NCBI GenBank assembly: GCA_035578905.1 | Contig: JAQJVL010000279.1 | Coordinates: 310,001-374,000, forward strand | DNA: 64,000 bases | Origin: Stictocephala bisonia | Lineage: Eukaryota > Arthropoda > Insecta > Hemiptera > Membracidae | Reading direction: 5' to 3' | In this document: in pieces, positions 23,902-36,055 of the stretch | Numbering within the stretch: the first letter of the stretch is position 1 | Layout: each line of letters opens with the position of its first letter | The notes under the pieces: generated by a model | Told to the model about the DNA's origin: nothing | What the model saw: the letters and a program-made list of their open reading frames with translations, nothing else | Databases searched by the model: none | Made by a program: the position numbers and the translations under genes

Positions 23902-24159
23902 CTAAAATCATAGCAATCACAATGATGGGCATTTTTTTTAACGTAAGTGCTGGGATATCTTAGACAACAAAATGCAGATTTCCCTTTTAAAACATCCTTA
24001 TTGGTGCAACATTTTTGAATTTATTTAATTTTTAGTTTTAAGTTCATTGGGCTTTTCTGGTTCCTTATAATGTTATAAAACTACTATTATTATCACATGC
24101 TTCAACAGTCTTGAAGTAAAAGTTTTATGAAGAATCTCATAGGCTGAAAACTGTCTACC

Positions 24160-24905
24160 TGAAGGCCTTGGACAAACAAATTTCACATTAGAGACAAAAC
24201 CGAAACTATTACAAAAAAAAGGCGTATGATCTACATCTTAAGGAACTCAGAAAACAGGATAAAACTCGCATTTCATTAAACAATCTAATAATAAGCAAAA
24301 AGCTCTATGGCAAGTGATAAATTATGAAAGGTGCTAGTACAAGACTTCAGATTCCATAGAACTGGAAATTGATAGGAAACTCCAATCAGACCTACAATTT
24401 GTTGCAAACCACCTTAACCTCTATTTTACATCAGTTGCCGACACAGACCTAAAAGAGATAGGACTTACTCAAGCAAGCAAACAACCAATCCAGCAACAAA
24501 ATCGTATACCTGATATGAGGTTATAGCCCTGTGCACTCTAAGAAACAGAAGAAGCCATTTCTAACCGCAAACAAAAGCCTTCGGCTGGGGAGGATGATGT
24601 CTCATCAATGCTTCTGAAAAATTGTATGGAAGAACTTGAATCACCAATCTGACATCAATCATTTACTAAACTTTCTCCTGAGACACTTTCCCTAGAGCCC
24701 TTAAACTGGCAAAAGTGTTTCCAAAATTAAAAAAAAGGATCTCCGACTAATATCAACAACTTTATCTCTTTATCTCTTCTCTCTACAGTATCTAAAGTGA
24801 TTGAAAAAAAATAATGCTAAACCGGCTTATAACACATTTCACCAACCACAATTGTTGGGTAGAGTTTGAAAATAGATATCACCGGAGGACCAATTTAGTT
24901 TGAGA
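24160..24905 (+). pseudogene. Non-LTR retrotransposon, upstream half, split by BEL/Pao
   Basis: A decayed + strand coding sequence with ELEIDRKLQSDLQFVANHLN, LYFTSVADTDLKEIG, then KQKPSAGEDDVSSMLLKNCM. This is the linker-to-RT start of jockey/I-type elements. Numerous stops. RT resumes at about 28255 after the BEL/Pao element. Confidence 0.75.
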
Positions 24906-25436
24906 GAAATATAATCAAAAGAGTTTCATGCTCAAAATTTATTTAACATCTTCACACATCAATGAATAAAGAAAGACTGCCAATACAATAATATGAAAGG
25001 ACAGCTGGTAAGTTTAAAACCACAAGCACCCCCTCCCCCTCTATCTTAAACATTAATCAAAAACAGCATTATCAATTAATTTTGTAAAAACAATAAAAAT
25101 TGATATTAAATAAATACAAAACTTTCCGGGGCTCTTGAATTCTCCTCGGATTAAAAAAATATAACAAAAATAAAGGAATTTTAGTACGTTGGAAGTGCAA
25201 AGTGAGTGTCAATTGCGCACAAGCGTTTCGATCTTTAATATGAAAGAAATCTGTAAATAAATCCACTCTGGCATGCTTCTTAGGAAGAATGCAATGGTGA
25301 GAAATGCCTTGAGGAAGATCGGCGTGGTGCAATCTATGGCCAACATGCAGAAGTTCATCCTGGTCTAGGAATGGGGAGAGCCGCTGAAGTCTGGTAGAAC
25401 ATATCTTGTTGTTCCGTAAAAGGGCCAGGTCTTTTA

Positions 25437-25715
25437 TTTTTATTTATTCATAAGACACCGATCGTCAAGATATGGGCGAAAATGGATTTCGAATGAGTGT
25501 GATGAGTGTAGATGAGCGAATGTAGTCATTGTTACAAACTAAGGCCGACTATTCCTTAGAAAGTATCATTAATTAATAGCCCAATGACAAATGAACAGCC
25601 GGTGGTTATCAGCTGATCCTTCTCAAAATGTATTATGACTCTGATTGGGATCGAACTGAGAACCTTTAGCACATGAAGCTGGGATTGAACCAACTACGCT
25701 ACCGACAAATTAGGA
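25437..25715 (-). mobile_element. tRNA-derived SINE, family A, most complete copy
   Basis: Read on -, it starts with an A-box-like GTCGGTAGCGTAGTTGGTTC and a B-box GTTCGATCCCAATCAGAGTC about 60 bp further on. The body is shared with 22000-22360, ending at CGATCGGTGTCTTATGAATA and an A-rich tail. It lies between the integrase and RNase H halves of the BEL/Pao pol, so it inserted later. Confidence 0.88.
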
Positions 25716-27751
25716 AAGGTTTCCTCTTGAACAATTTTTAAGATACGCACTCGAGCAGCATCCAGTTCTTGGCATGAAAGTGTTCCTTAGCGGTGAGAAA
25801 GATAGCGACAGTTGTGGACAAAACGCAGGATGTAGCCAGTCACATGTAGAAGCTTCCCCCAAGAAGAGTACTGGGCGAAGAGGTCCCACGAAGGCAGTGC
25901 AGAGACAAGAAGAGTGACTAAGGCCATAGGCTTCATTTCTTCCACATAGGCTGGGTTCGGGCTGCAATCAAATCCGGGCCAGTCCGAAGGAGGAAGCCGC
26001 AGCCAGTCTTCCACCAAAGGGGATGATCCACCAGTTGAGAAGGGAGGGTACAGTGGGAGGCGCAGTCGGCAGGGTTGAAAGCGCTAGGTATATACTGCCA
26101 GCACTGAGTTCCTGTGCCTGTGCCACCCGGTTTGCCACGTAAGTCTTGAGGCGATAAGAGGGCGTCCTTAACCACGTGAGTGCCACAGTGGGGGCACACC
26201 AGAGAACAATAGATTCGAACTTGTGAGCACAAGACATTTGATTGACACATTAGTTCACAAGTTGAGCCAACAAATGAGCGGTGTACAGCTCAAGTCGGGG
26301 TAAAGTTACTCTTTTCAGAGGAGAAACACGAGTTTTTACTACAATTAGATTAACCTGCACAGAATTGTCACTTGTGGTAGAGACGACAGCTGATGCATCA
26401 AAATCCATGTAAGTCTGATTGCACAGAAGCTGAGTGGGGAATAGCACAAGGAATGATTATATTTACAATGTGCTTCAAGTCAAGGACAAATATGTTCCAT
26501 TTCTGGATGATGTCGAGGGGAAGGGGATCGTCCCAACTGTTTCCAGAGGTCTTCAAGAGCTGCATGATATTTTTAACCAACATAATACAGGGTGCAAGAA
26601 AACCAGATGGGTCGTACATTTGTGCCATTAGACTTAACACCTTACGTTTAGTGGGTGGATTTTGGATAGAGAAATTCAAGTTAAACATAAAGGTGTTGGT
26701 AAAAGGGCTCTATTTAAGATCTAAAATTGAAAAATGTGGTTCCTGTGTGGATTGCAGAAAGACTGGAAGTTCCCGATGGTCTTCAGGCATGTGTTGCAGG
26801 AGGCGGTGTGAGTTCGAGAATCATTTCTGAAGTAGCTTGATGAGCTGGTCTTGAAGCTCTGCAGCGTCCTTTTCGTCCTCAGCTCCACAAATCAGGTTGT
26901 CGTCGTAGCTCTGATGCTTAAGAACCTGGGCTGCATGGGGGTAGCGATCATCTTCATCCTCAGCCAGCTGGTGCAGAGTCTTGATTGTTAGATATGGTGA
27001 ACATTTCATGCCCTAGGTGACGGAGGTTAGCTTGAACATTGCCGTTGGATGGGAAGGGTTGTCACGCCACAAAATCAATTGGAACTTCTGGTCGTCTGGG
27101 TGCACTTTAATTTGCCTGTACATTTGTCTAATGTCACAAGAAAACACAGTATTGTGTAGTTGGAAGTGTAGTAAAATATCACAAATGCAGCTTAGGTTCA
27201 GTTAAGAGAACATCATCTAGGAAGAGTCCGGAACTGGTTTTAGCACTAGCGCCAACCAGTTCAGAGTTTGGTAGTGTTACTTTGAGCCTTGAGCACCTCA
27301 TGATGCGGCAAAAAATAGTGTGTAGAGTGTCGCATACATTTGTTGGGCACTCTTACATATGGCCTAGAGAATGGTATTCATGCATGAAACCTGTATATAA
27401 TTGCGCTGTGAAGTTTGCGCTCAAGAGCCTGAAACCCATGTTTTGCACCAACTTTTGAACTCCCAAGTGAGGAAAGGTCACTTTTAAAATGAAGCCGAAA
27501 CACATAACAACCATCATCGTCCCTGGAGTGAGTAGAATTGAAAAATTACTCACATTGAGTTTCTTCAGTAGATTTCTTACTGCAAGGGGGTAGTTCTTCC
27601 TGAATCCAAAATCACTGAAGAGCGGAGTGAAATTCGACGTCAGCAGTCGAGAGAAGAGATATCAAAAGGGAGGTAAATGACTGCGTCGGCAGTGAGCCGG
27701 GGGTGGTACCCATTATTACAAAACCAAAACAAATTACCAGGGCATAAGGCA

Positions 27752-27970
27752 TATTAACACATTGACTGCGGACTACTTCTTTATACGTAGTGGTGGCGCT
27801 GCGCGCGTAGTGGACTATTTCTAAATTGTCGGCACCAAAATGCACACAAAGAACGGCACAACAAGCGGTGAGTGGCACAAGGTTCCCGGGCAATGGCTAG
27901 CCTCACCCTGAACCAATATCGTTGAAGCGGGAGGGGTACTTCTTTAGAAGTAGTCCGCTACGGGAAAAAA
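27752..27970. mobile_element. Possible piggyBac-type MITE inside BEL/Pao
   Basis: Starts TTAACACATTGACTGCGGAC, a TTAA-linked end seen in many insect piggyBac-type MITEs. GCGGACTACTTCT recurs inverted near 27945 (AGAAGTAGTCCGC). The pol reading frame is lost between these points. The right TTAA is not visible, so the right boundary is a guess. Confidence 0.35.
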
Positions 27971-28245
27971 GCACTCCGCCTATGAGTACATCAATAGGAT
28001 CAGACATATGGAATGTAGGGTCTGCCAAAGTGTAAGGGATAACTTTTTTCAGCACTTCCTGAGATATTTGCATTCGAGGGAGATCAATTGAGATTTTTTT
28101 CCAAAATGGGGAAAGAGTGCAGCTTGGCAACTTTGTGGCCAGATTCGACATCTTAAAATACCTTTAGTGTGGGTGGAAGTCTGCAAGAGGCATGAAACAG
28201 TAATGTTAGACGGCAGGCAGAAGATAAAAAATTTCAGCATTAACT

Positions 28246-29530
28246 GAATGCACTAAATACATAGTAGATAATATAGAACATGAATCTGCTGTGACTGGCT
28301 TTTTTCTTGATTTTACTAAGGCATTTGACTGCCTGGATCACAACATCCTCCTTCAAAAGATGAACAACATGGCAATAAGAGGAAATGAAACCACATGTCC
28401 CAATACAACAAAAAATCCTATTACAAGCCACCTGGAGGGAAGAATACAAATACCCTACATTAAAAACAACACTTCATATTGTGTAACATCAACACCACTC
28501 CCTTCTAAGTAGAGGTGTCCTCAAGGATCTGTCTTGGGGCCTGTGCTTTTTATTCTGCTGACTAACAAACTCCCAAACTATATACAAGAGCTTAGCCAGG
28601 TATACATGTACGCTGATGATACTAATCTCTTAATAGCAAACAAACAAGTACAAGAACTAGAAATAGCATCCTTCATTGCTCTAAACACAGCAAAACAATG
28701 TTGTAATTGAAATTATCTGATATCAAACGAATAAAACACAACAGAAACTTTGGAAGAAGAACAGTTGAATTTTTAGGACTCTCAGACTATTTCCATAAAC
28801 TGAATTCAGACCATAAACTGAATTGAACTGTACATACTGATCAACTTTGTTCAAAGCTAAACTCGTGCATCTATGTCCTGAAAAGACTAAAGGGTACCAG
28901 TACTCTTTAGTTGTAATTGTGTTTCTTCAGTTATTTAAGTTTTTCTTAATTTTTCGTAAAATGTGCCTTTTTATTCTGATTAATCATTTTTCCTTAAAAG
29001 ATTTATAACTATACCTGTGAAAACAATAAATAAATTTATTATTATTATTATTACTCATGGAGACAACTAGAACTGCCTATTTCACACTTTTTGAGGCTCA
29101 TTCTCAATATGGCAAACATTTTGGGGCAACTCCTCTGCAAAAAATGTGCAACGTATACTGTCAATTAAAAAAAGTGATAAGAATCTTAGCCGGCCTTAAT
29201 CCACTTGACTCCTGCAGAAGTACATTTAAAGAACTTAAAATACTCACATCAGTATCTCTTTACTTACATCCAGGAAGTTATCCTGTATGCTACAGGTAAA
29301 AATTTAGCAAGAATAGGGCAGCTACAGCATTACAACACCAGATATGTAAACAATTTCATTTTGCCGAACCACCATCTTAGCCTATATGAAGAGAAGCCAA
29401 GCTACATGAGACCGAAATTGTTAACGCCTTCCTCACTTCTTGAAGAAGATCTCCATACAAAAACATTTTAAGAGGAAACTTCAAGAATGGCTCCTGGAAT
29501 GGTCCTTCTATTTGATAGAAGAATTCATTA
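28246..29530 (+). pseudogene. Non-LTR retrotransposon, RT half, continuing from 24905
   Basis: Begins within RT: TGFFLDFTKAFDCLDHNILL (28290), then CPQGSVLGPVLFILLTNKLP (28520) and VYMYADDTNLLIA (28600), the catalytic YADD box. After stops, the C-terminal part at 29057-29290 contains AIRILAGLNPLDSCR-like KKVIRILAGLNPLDSCR. The last recognisable coding ends near 29470. An insertion of about 140 bp with an (ATT)n tail lies at 28915-29055. The family also appears at 38990-40140. Confidence 0.85.
28915..29055 (+). mobile_element. Short insertion with (ATT)n tail in an RT pseudogene
   Basis: AT-rich sequence ending AATAAATTTATTATTATTATTA, inserted between two halves of the RT coding sequence. TACTC occurs at both edges (about 28901 and 29052), a possible short target duplication. 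Looks like a retroposed 3' end; the family is not assigned. Confidence 0.4.
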
Positions 29531-30540
29531 ACTTTAGGCAATAACATCAAAACTTGTACAATTAAAAACTCCTGTAAATTTATATAAACAAAATATGACT
29601 ACATGATGCCATTGTAATTCTCAATGAAATTACAAAAAGAACTTTTGATTTGATTTGCAATTAAAATAACATATTTTCTATTTTTCTATTATGTTGTTAA
29701 ACATGTGTTTATATTTCATTTAATTCCTATTTGTGTATTACTAATGTTTGTTTGTTTAGGGTTTTATAATTGATTGTTAAAGAATATTCAGTTAGTAAAA
29801 TTAATGTGAAATAAAGCACAAATATACTTGTTTTTATGTAAATGAAATTTATTGATTACTTCTGATTATAACACTTTATACATACAATATAATTACTGAG
29901 GAGAAAAATTTTAATGAACAATTTTTATAAATACAATTTTTATCAGTTTAAAACATTATTGATGAGTATATTTTAAAATTATATTTTGTCAAACTGTTTG
30001 CTGAAGTCACCTTAATACCAAAGAAATCCCTAAAAACTGTTAACAATATCATATTTATTCTCTTAAGTTGTTTGCTTGCTGTTTATTGAATATTTGTTCA
30101 TAAGCTCGTTGAAATATTTTTTGATAGTATAATTAATTTGTAGTAATATAGAATAAATGAAAAATCAATTTCATTTTTGCTGTAATAATAACTAAGCACT
30201 TCCACAATGGTTCACCTGCCATTTGGATCAAAGTAATCCATGTGATTGTATTAACTCCATGAAATAACAGACAAATTAATTGAATTTTTTATATTTTGTG
30301 TAAATAAGAACAAAAGTAAATAAAAATAAATCATTTAAAAGATATATAATATGAGATTTTGTAATGTAAATACATAGATTCTTTGTTATGATGAGTTTGA
30401 TTATGATTCTTCAGCATAATCTTGTGTTTCTTATTCTTCATGAAATGTGTAGGTTATCAAGGCGTAGGTAACAAGGTAGCAAGCTTGTTAAATATTGATT
30501 GAAGGATAATGTTATTTTTCACAGTTGTTAAATTTTGCAG
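29531..30540. other. AT-rich stretch without recognised gene
   Basis: Very AT-rich with no codon-like structure. AATAAA hexamers on both strands (for example near 29811 on +) are uninformative at this composition. Confidence 0.5.
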
Positions 30541-30636
30541 CTGTTAATGATTTGCCTGCAATCCTACCTGCATTAATTGCCGTGTCCCAGGGAGGCCCGA
30601 AACCAGTGCTCGAGTTGCACACAATGCCGATCTCAG
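30541..30636 (+). CDS. Exon-like open segment, gene unknown
   Basis: TTTTGCAG precedes 30541 and TCTCAG|GTAGGC follows 30636. Of three frames only one is open (phase 1 in, phase 1 out): VNDLPAILPALIAVSQGG then PKPVLELHTMPIS. Phase 1 would match the donor at 3699 of the FAM169-like gene, but the peptide lacks the LWEVE segment expected next. It contains the 15-mer GTGCTCGAGTTGCAC, found inverted at about 33271, so it may instead be repeat-derived. Confidence 0.35.
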
Positions 30637-31619
30637 GTAGGCCGTTGTAAAATTTTCTCCACTAGACAAACTCTTACTTCCTCTGAACTTAAAATTGTTT
30701 AAAATGCTAATCACAACTGACTATTATAAGTAATGAGAAATAACTTTGAACTTAATGACTCGCTTAGCTAGTGTAGGAAACCAGGACCTGGAATAACTAT
30801 TGACACTGGTGAAAGTACAACACAAATTTATTATTTTTACAGCATTTCCTCTTTACAATCCCTTCCAAAATATTACAACTATCTTATCCTATTTTATACT
30901 ATACACCTCCTTTAATATACCCTTCTCATTCAATATTTAGACAACACAAATTATATAATTATAATTATACATTTATTAATCTTCACTCAATTTATTATTA
31001 ACATTGGCTTTAATATACAGCCCGGGGAATCAATACTTTCAACAATATTATTTACAACAAACGACAGCAAACTCCTATACTATTAAATCACAATCCTCTA
31101 AATTATTATATAACGTCACATTAAGAATCAGCTAAATAAGTTTATATATGCAAAACGTCTACACTAACCAGTGAAATCATATATTTGATAACAAGCTATA
31201 CTTAAGAATAATCAATCAATTATTTCCAATCAAAATTGACAAACAACCAATAATATATCAACCTTAGTAATATGACAACCTAATAAAGTGATCGTACGAT
31301 TTTATTTACATTATTTGACATATATTTCCAAGATATAAGCCAACATTCCAATGGCCTTAGTTGCTATACTCTATCCCTCTCAAGAATTATCCAATAATTA
31401 TTGTTTATATATGTTCGACGCAATATTTATTCATTTACTCTATATAGACTATCTATATCAACTCAAAATCACTATTCATGCGGGACAATGATCATAACAT
31501 GGAATTACGTATTTATATAGTTATAATTTAAATTTACAATCCAGACTAAATTCCTTCAAACAGTTAATTCTATTATATCATTCAATTACAATTATTATGA
31601 CCGTCTCATCTGACTAATT

Positions 31620-32480
31620 TACTGCCTGTCGGCTTACGCTTTGGTGTAGGTAAACGTAATTGAACCCTACAGAATTCCTTTCCCCACTACTTAAATTTTC
31701 TCCCCTTAACCCTTGGAGGTGTTAAACAGAAACAGTGTTAACATACCCCTGGACTCGTCTACCGCAGGTATGGGGTGTTCACGGGCCGTAGTGGAGTCCC
31801 TCCGGGTCAGGTGAGCTGGTTCGGTCTGGAGTTGCTTGTAGTCCCTTGGGGGTGAGTGGCGGCGCTTGCAATCCCTTGAGGTGGTTCCTCTGGTCCTCAG
31901 GATGGGCTGCAAGTCCGGTCGTCCCTCAGGTTCAGGTTGGCCGCTCGTAAAGCCCTCCGGGGGTTGATATCGCCAGGGGTTGGACCGTAGCTCCAAGTCC
32001 TCCGTCTAGATCGTCCCGTGTTTGCTCTGCAGGGCGGGTTGACGAAGTCTAGGTAGTTGGACCACCAGGTCCTCCCTATTGGTCTAATTCCCGAAGTTCC
32101 GAATTAATTCCTCTCTCTTGCCGAACTCTCCTTAGACTCCTCTTCTTTTTCCAACTCTCTCCCTAGTATCCCATTCCCCCTGCCACTCACTGGACACGCC
32201 TACAATTTCGGAACAACCAATAACTCTCCGTGGTCCTATTACGGATCACCCTATAGGCCCTTTTTCGTGATGGGCGGAACATCGGACCTTCTGCTGAATC
32301 TCCGTCGCATCAGCATTCATCGGCCTAATTTTGGTGAGTCTCAAATTTTATTATTCTGGTCATCCTGTGTACAGTGCTGACCCTGCTTCCTTGACATCCG
32401 ATCCCTTGCTTTCCAAGTTCACACTCGCCGGATGCCCTACTCAAATTTTACCAACTCCATTTCCTGTACCGCATTTCCTG
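31620..32480. other. GC-rich unassigned block with degenerate tandem motif
   Basis: A sharp GC rise within AT-rich surroundings. Between about 31790 and 31980, variants of AGTCCCTYNGGGTCAGGT recur roughly every 30-40 bp (TAGTCCCTTGGGGGTGAG, CAATCCCTTGAGGTGG, CGTCCCTCAGGTTCAGGT). An open frame on - (31706-31996) is Arg/Pro-rich and follows the repeat, so it is not called a gene. It could be LTR or leader sequence of an unidentified retroelement whose AT-rich part starts near 30770. Confidence 0.4.
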
Positions 32481-33524
32481 TTGTAATCCAACCACTGTCT
32501 CATTTCCCTGATAATATTCATTTTTAATTTATTATTATTATTAATACTTATGAGGGAATCTTATACAAAGTGTAAAAGTTAAGTAAACATCAAAGGTTTA
32601 CACCGTCTAGTCTTGGCCGCTCAAAACTGCAACTTTATTTTAAAACTACAAGCTGTGCAAAAGAAATATTTCCGTAAATATCACAACCCACCACAAATAA
32701 CTTGAATTTTCACTGGTATGATTCCCAATAGCATTAAACTTATGTACAAATAAGCAATAACATAATAATCAATAATAAGTTTAGTATTAAGCGTTAAGTT
32801 CTGTCAGAAGACTTTTTCTTAGTAACTTGTAGATGTATTATTTAGTGGTTTTGAGTTGTGAATATGAATTTAATTCTTTCCAAGTATAATAATTTGAATG
32901 TGGTATACAATGAATGTTGTATACAATGAATGTTGTACACAAAACATATGTTAACCTTTAGTTACCTTATATTATCAACAATACATCATTATACAAACAA
33001 AATAAAAAATAAGTAAAATTCATTGGTGAACATTATATGCCTAATTATTAGAGTTCGTTGACAAATACACGCCAGAACTAATTTAACTCGTGCAATATTA
33101 ATTGTTAGAATTGATTGCACATTTCATATACTGTGAATTGTTTTGAAGTAAAACTTAAGTCATTTCATAGATGGTTGCAGGTAGTTGCGCGCAACTGGAG
33201 CACTAGTTTAATGGACCTCTTGGGTACTGCGCCCAACTCGAGCATCCCTTCACGGACTCTAGGTCATAAAGCGTGCAACTCGAGCACGCCATATTCTACT
33301 CATTAAGTTGGTATTATTTTATTTGTAATGCAATAAATCTAAATTATTTTCCTATACAAAAATGCTACCAAAAGTCACCAGTGATGATAAATAAAAATCA
33401 CTTATAGCTAAACAAATTTAAAGAGACTGGACCGATTGTACTTTTAAATAACCTTACAGTTGTCCGCTTGCAGCAACTCACTACGCAGGCATCCTGTTTG
33501 TATATGTGGAGCTTATTAACTGAC

Positions 33525-33722
33525 CTGTACTGAGCAGCCGAGAACTTTGTCTGGAATCTCATCACCTAACTCAATAAACTCTTGCTCCGTCAGGTTTAGT
33601 CGGTTATCTTCCAACAATACTTCTTGAAGGTGGATAGAATCTGGCTTGATCCGGTCCTCGACAAATCCAGGGGTTGTGCTGGAGTTACTCAAATCGCTGA
33701 AAGACTTTCCTTCATTCGATCT
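33525..33722 (-). CDS. ADAMTS-like gene, C-terminal exon 9 in window
   Basis: The acceptor TATGTAG precedes 33722 and the donor is GTACAG|GTCAGT. It encodes 66 codons in phase 0 at both ends, with no stop. The peptide is hydrophilic and acidic: RSNEGKSFSDLSNSSTTPGF with possible N-glycosylation at NSS, then LQEVLLEDNRLNLTEQEFIE and a single Cys in GCSVQ. Not a thrombospondin repeat; it belongs to the linker/tail after the repeats. Assignment rests on strand, phase continuity with 35547-35597 and protein-like composition. Confidence 0.7.
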
Positions 33723-34446
33723 CTACATAACAAATCGTTTAATGTAAACTCCTAAGTATTTAAATAGATTAGATTTTTATTTTTTTTAAACTGTACATTT
33801 TGAGCTTAGTAAAATCATAGAACTTCTATTACATCTAGGTGTAATAGAATTTCTATAATTTCTATAATTTTGTCTATGGTAAAAAGATTGTAAGACTTAA
33901 ACAAAACACAAACAAATTTTCACAAGTACACAGACGTTTTCAAACAATTCTGAGTTCAATGAATAATATATGGTATAGGATAAGCCATTATTAACATTTC
34001 ACTTTGTATTGGAAGCATGTACCAGACAGTAGTTAAGGTGTTGGTAAACAAGTGAACAATTATTCTATGAATGGATTGTATTAAAAATAAACAAAGATTT
34101 TCGTTTTTACTTTTAAATTAGCAGCAAACATTTTTCTCTAATACCAATCCCATTAGTGGATTGACTATAAACTACCACTGAAAACCACATTTCAATGAAA
34201 TTTATACTGAAAACTAAGTAATACTGGATAAACAGTGACCACAATTAAAGACTGTGAAACGGAGAAAGGCAACATTTTGTTGATGTGTGGTCAATTTATA
34301 GTCTATTAAATGGATTATTGGAGGTACTGTGGGACTTTGTCAGTTTTTAATAGAAAAAAATTAGTTAAAAAATTTAGCACTATACCAAATTTTATATCTA
34401 CTCCCTTCTGAGGTACAAAATAATTTTGTTATATATTGTACAATAA

Positions 34447-34670
34447 GAGGGGCCCAGTGGTGCACAACTCAACTCTGGAGCTTAAGGTCCCGGACCGAAT
34501 CCCGTAGCAGCGATTATACATTGTGCGCTTCAAGTCTCCCAGTGCGGCAATTGGTAAACTATAACTTCGGTGGTGAATCCTGGAAGTGAACCTACTCGCC
34601 GACGCCCGAGAATAGCTCGGGCGCCCATATTTAATTCATTATATCTTTATTATCGGCATATAATCGGGTT
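34447..34670 (+). mobile_element. tRNA-derived SINE, a second family
   Basis: A-box-like GCCCAGTGGTGCACAACTC (about 34452) and B-box-like GGACCGAATCCCG (about 34492) at tRNA spacing. A GC-richer body follows with an inverted CCCGAGAATAGCTCGGG (about 34606-34622). It fades into AT-rich sequence after about 34670. Lies in the ADAMTS-like intron. Confidence 0.65.
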
Positions 34671-35546
34671 TAGGTTACCTGAATATGTCTTTTAGTTATC
34701 TGTTATTATATTTTATCGGTCTATTAATTTTTTTTATCTACATCTGGTCTTGGATAAATAATTATCGTAACAGCTGACGTGAGACTTGGAATGCGCGCGC
34801 CGAGCGGTATTGTTTATGTCAGCATTGTTTATGTTGTTATATTTTGCTATTATATTTATTATATGTTATTATATTTAGCTTATATTAGCTTATATTATAA
34901 TTAGCTTATATGTTATTATATTTTATATTATTATATGTTATTATATTTAGCTATTTTTTGTTTTACATATTTTTGTACTTATTTGTAGCTTCTGTAAAAA
35001 ATAAAAAAATGTACAACACCTAAAGTTTTGCCCATCATTGAAAAGAGAATTTTCTCCCCTTTACAAAGATATATAATATAACCTTTTTATGAAATTTATA
35101 AGGCATTTACAATTTTTTTAATGTGAACATAAAACCCCCAGGATTCCATGCCAAACGGAGTATTAAGGGCCCAGGCTTCAAAGTGTTAAGAGTTCTATTA
35201 TTAATTTGAGAATAACGTATGCATATTGATAAATTTTAAATTACTAAAATGTTATCTTAAATCCGATGTTTCGAAATCCTAAATCTGCAAATTCAAGTGA
35301 GCATCTTATTTGTATGTTTTAACCTGAATGTAGTACAGAATATTCATTACAATCATGTGTTAATCCATGTTGATAATGCAAATCTGAAAATGCCTTGAAT
35401 TTTCCAGATCTAGAGTTAATGTCTACATATAAATTTAATGTAACAGTTTGGAAATAAAAAATGGTAGACACTCGTAAATGAATTTATACCATAAACAAAA
35501 TTATCTTATAAATTAAGAAAGAAACACTTAGTATTAGTAATGTTAC

Positions 35547-35597
35547 CTTTGCTATCAATTTGTCGATAGGAACAACAATTGGTGTTCTCTTGACAAT
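35547..35597 (-). CDS. ADAMTS-like gene, small exon 8 in window
   Basis: A 51-bp exon between TTTTTCACAG and AAAG|GTAACA, encoding VKRTPIVVPIDKLIAK preceded by Ile, 17 codons in phase 0 throughout. The T-rich acceptor and consensus-like donor, together with exact phase fit to neighbours at 38032 and 33525, support it despite its size. Basic and hydrophobic; no domain assigned. Confidence 0.65.
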
Positions 35598-36055
35598 CTG
35601 TGAAAAAGAAAAAATATATTATAAATAATTTGGGAAGTAATGGAATCATTATAAGTAGACAGGAAGATTTTTTAATTTAATTTAATTTATTTGAAGTACC
35701 TAATCAATTAAATAAATTTTGACATAGTTGACAGGCTGTTAACCCTTACCGGGCTATTTACAGATATATCCATATGAGTTTTTCCTGAAGCGAAAGGAAT
35801 ATGGATATATATTTTATAGAGTTGTGGGCGTTTGACGGATATTTCCGTAAAACTGAAAACTTTTTACAACTAATGCAATTTGTTTCTTAAAGCCTAATTT
35901 TAGGTTTGCTTATGTATTCAGTTACTTTTCTAGACATTCTGACCACTACTACAGCAGTGGCGGTCAGTAGTCAGCTGTTTGCATTGTGGCAGCCAGCAGT
36001 CTACATGGCTGTGCACAGCTGGTTTTATTCATAAATCCCATAATTTATACATATA

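Larger units (their letters stand above)
25072..28240 (-). pseudogene. BEL/Pao LTR retrotransposon pol, decayed
   Basis: Read on - from right to left. Aspartic-protease flank at about 28151-27960 (DPTFHMSDPIDVLIGG). RT entry region at 27550-27200 (a broken KPGS-TKLRVVFDxSAKT-type segment). The RT catalytic box is degraded to YDDNLICGAEDE near 26890. RT thumb/RNase H at 26688-26398 (KRKVLSLMAQMYDPSGFLAP) and VTLPRLELYTAHLLAQL near 26300. Then ANRVAQAQELS with NPADCASH and HPLWWKTG (26150-25990). The integrase zinc-finger region is at 25435-25072 (RLSPFLDQDELLHVGHRLHH, then HxxxH-like residues). Gag is missing, both LTRs are unidentified, and stops and frameshifts are many. A SINE splits it at about 25437-25715. 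Confidence 0.88.

Noticed and set aside
34447..34520. Functional tRNA gene, suggested by A- and B-box motifs
   Set aside because: No foldable acceptor and anticodon arms could be drawn, and the sequence continues into a SINE body.
35737..35870. piggyBac-type element, suggested by TTAACCCTTACCGGGC
   Set aside because: Only one end is visible; no inverted partner with TTAA was found nearby.
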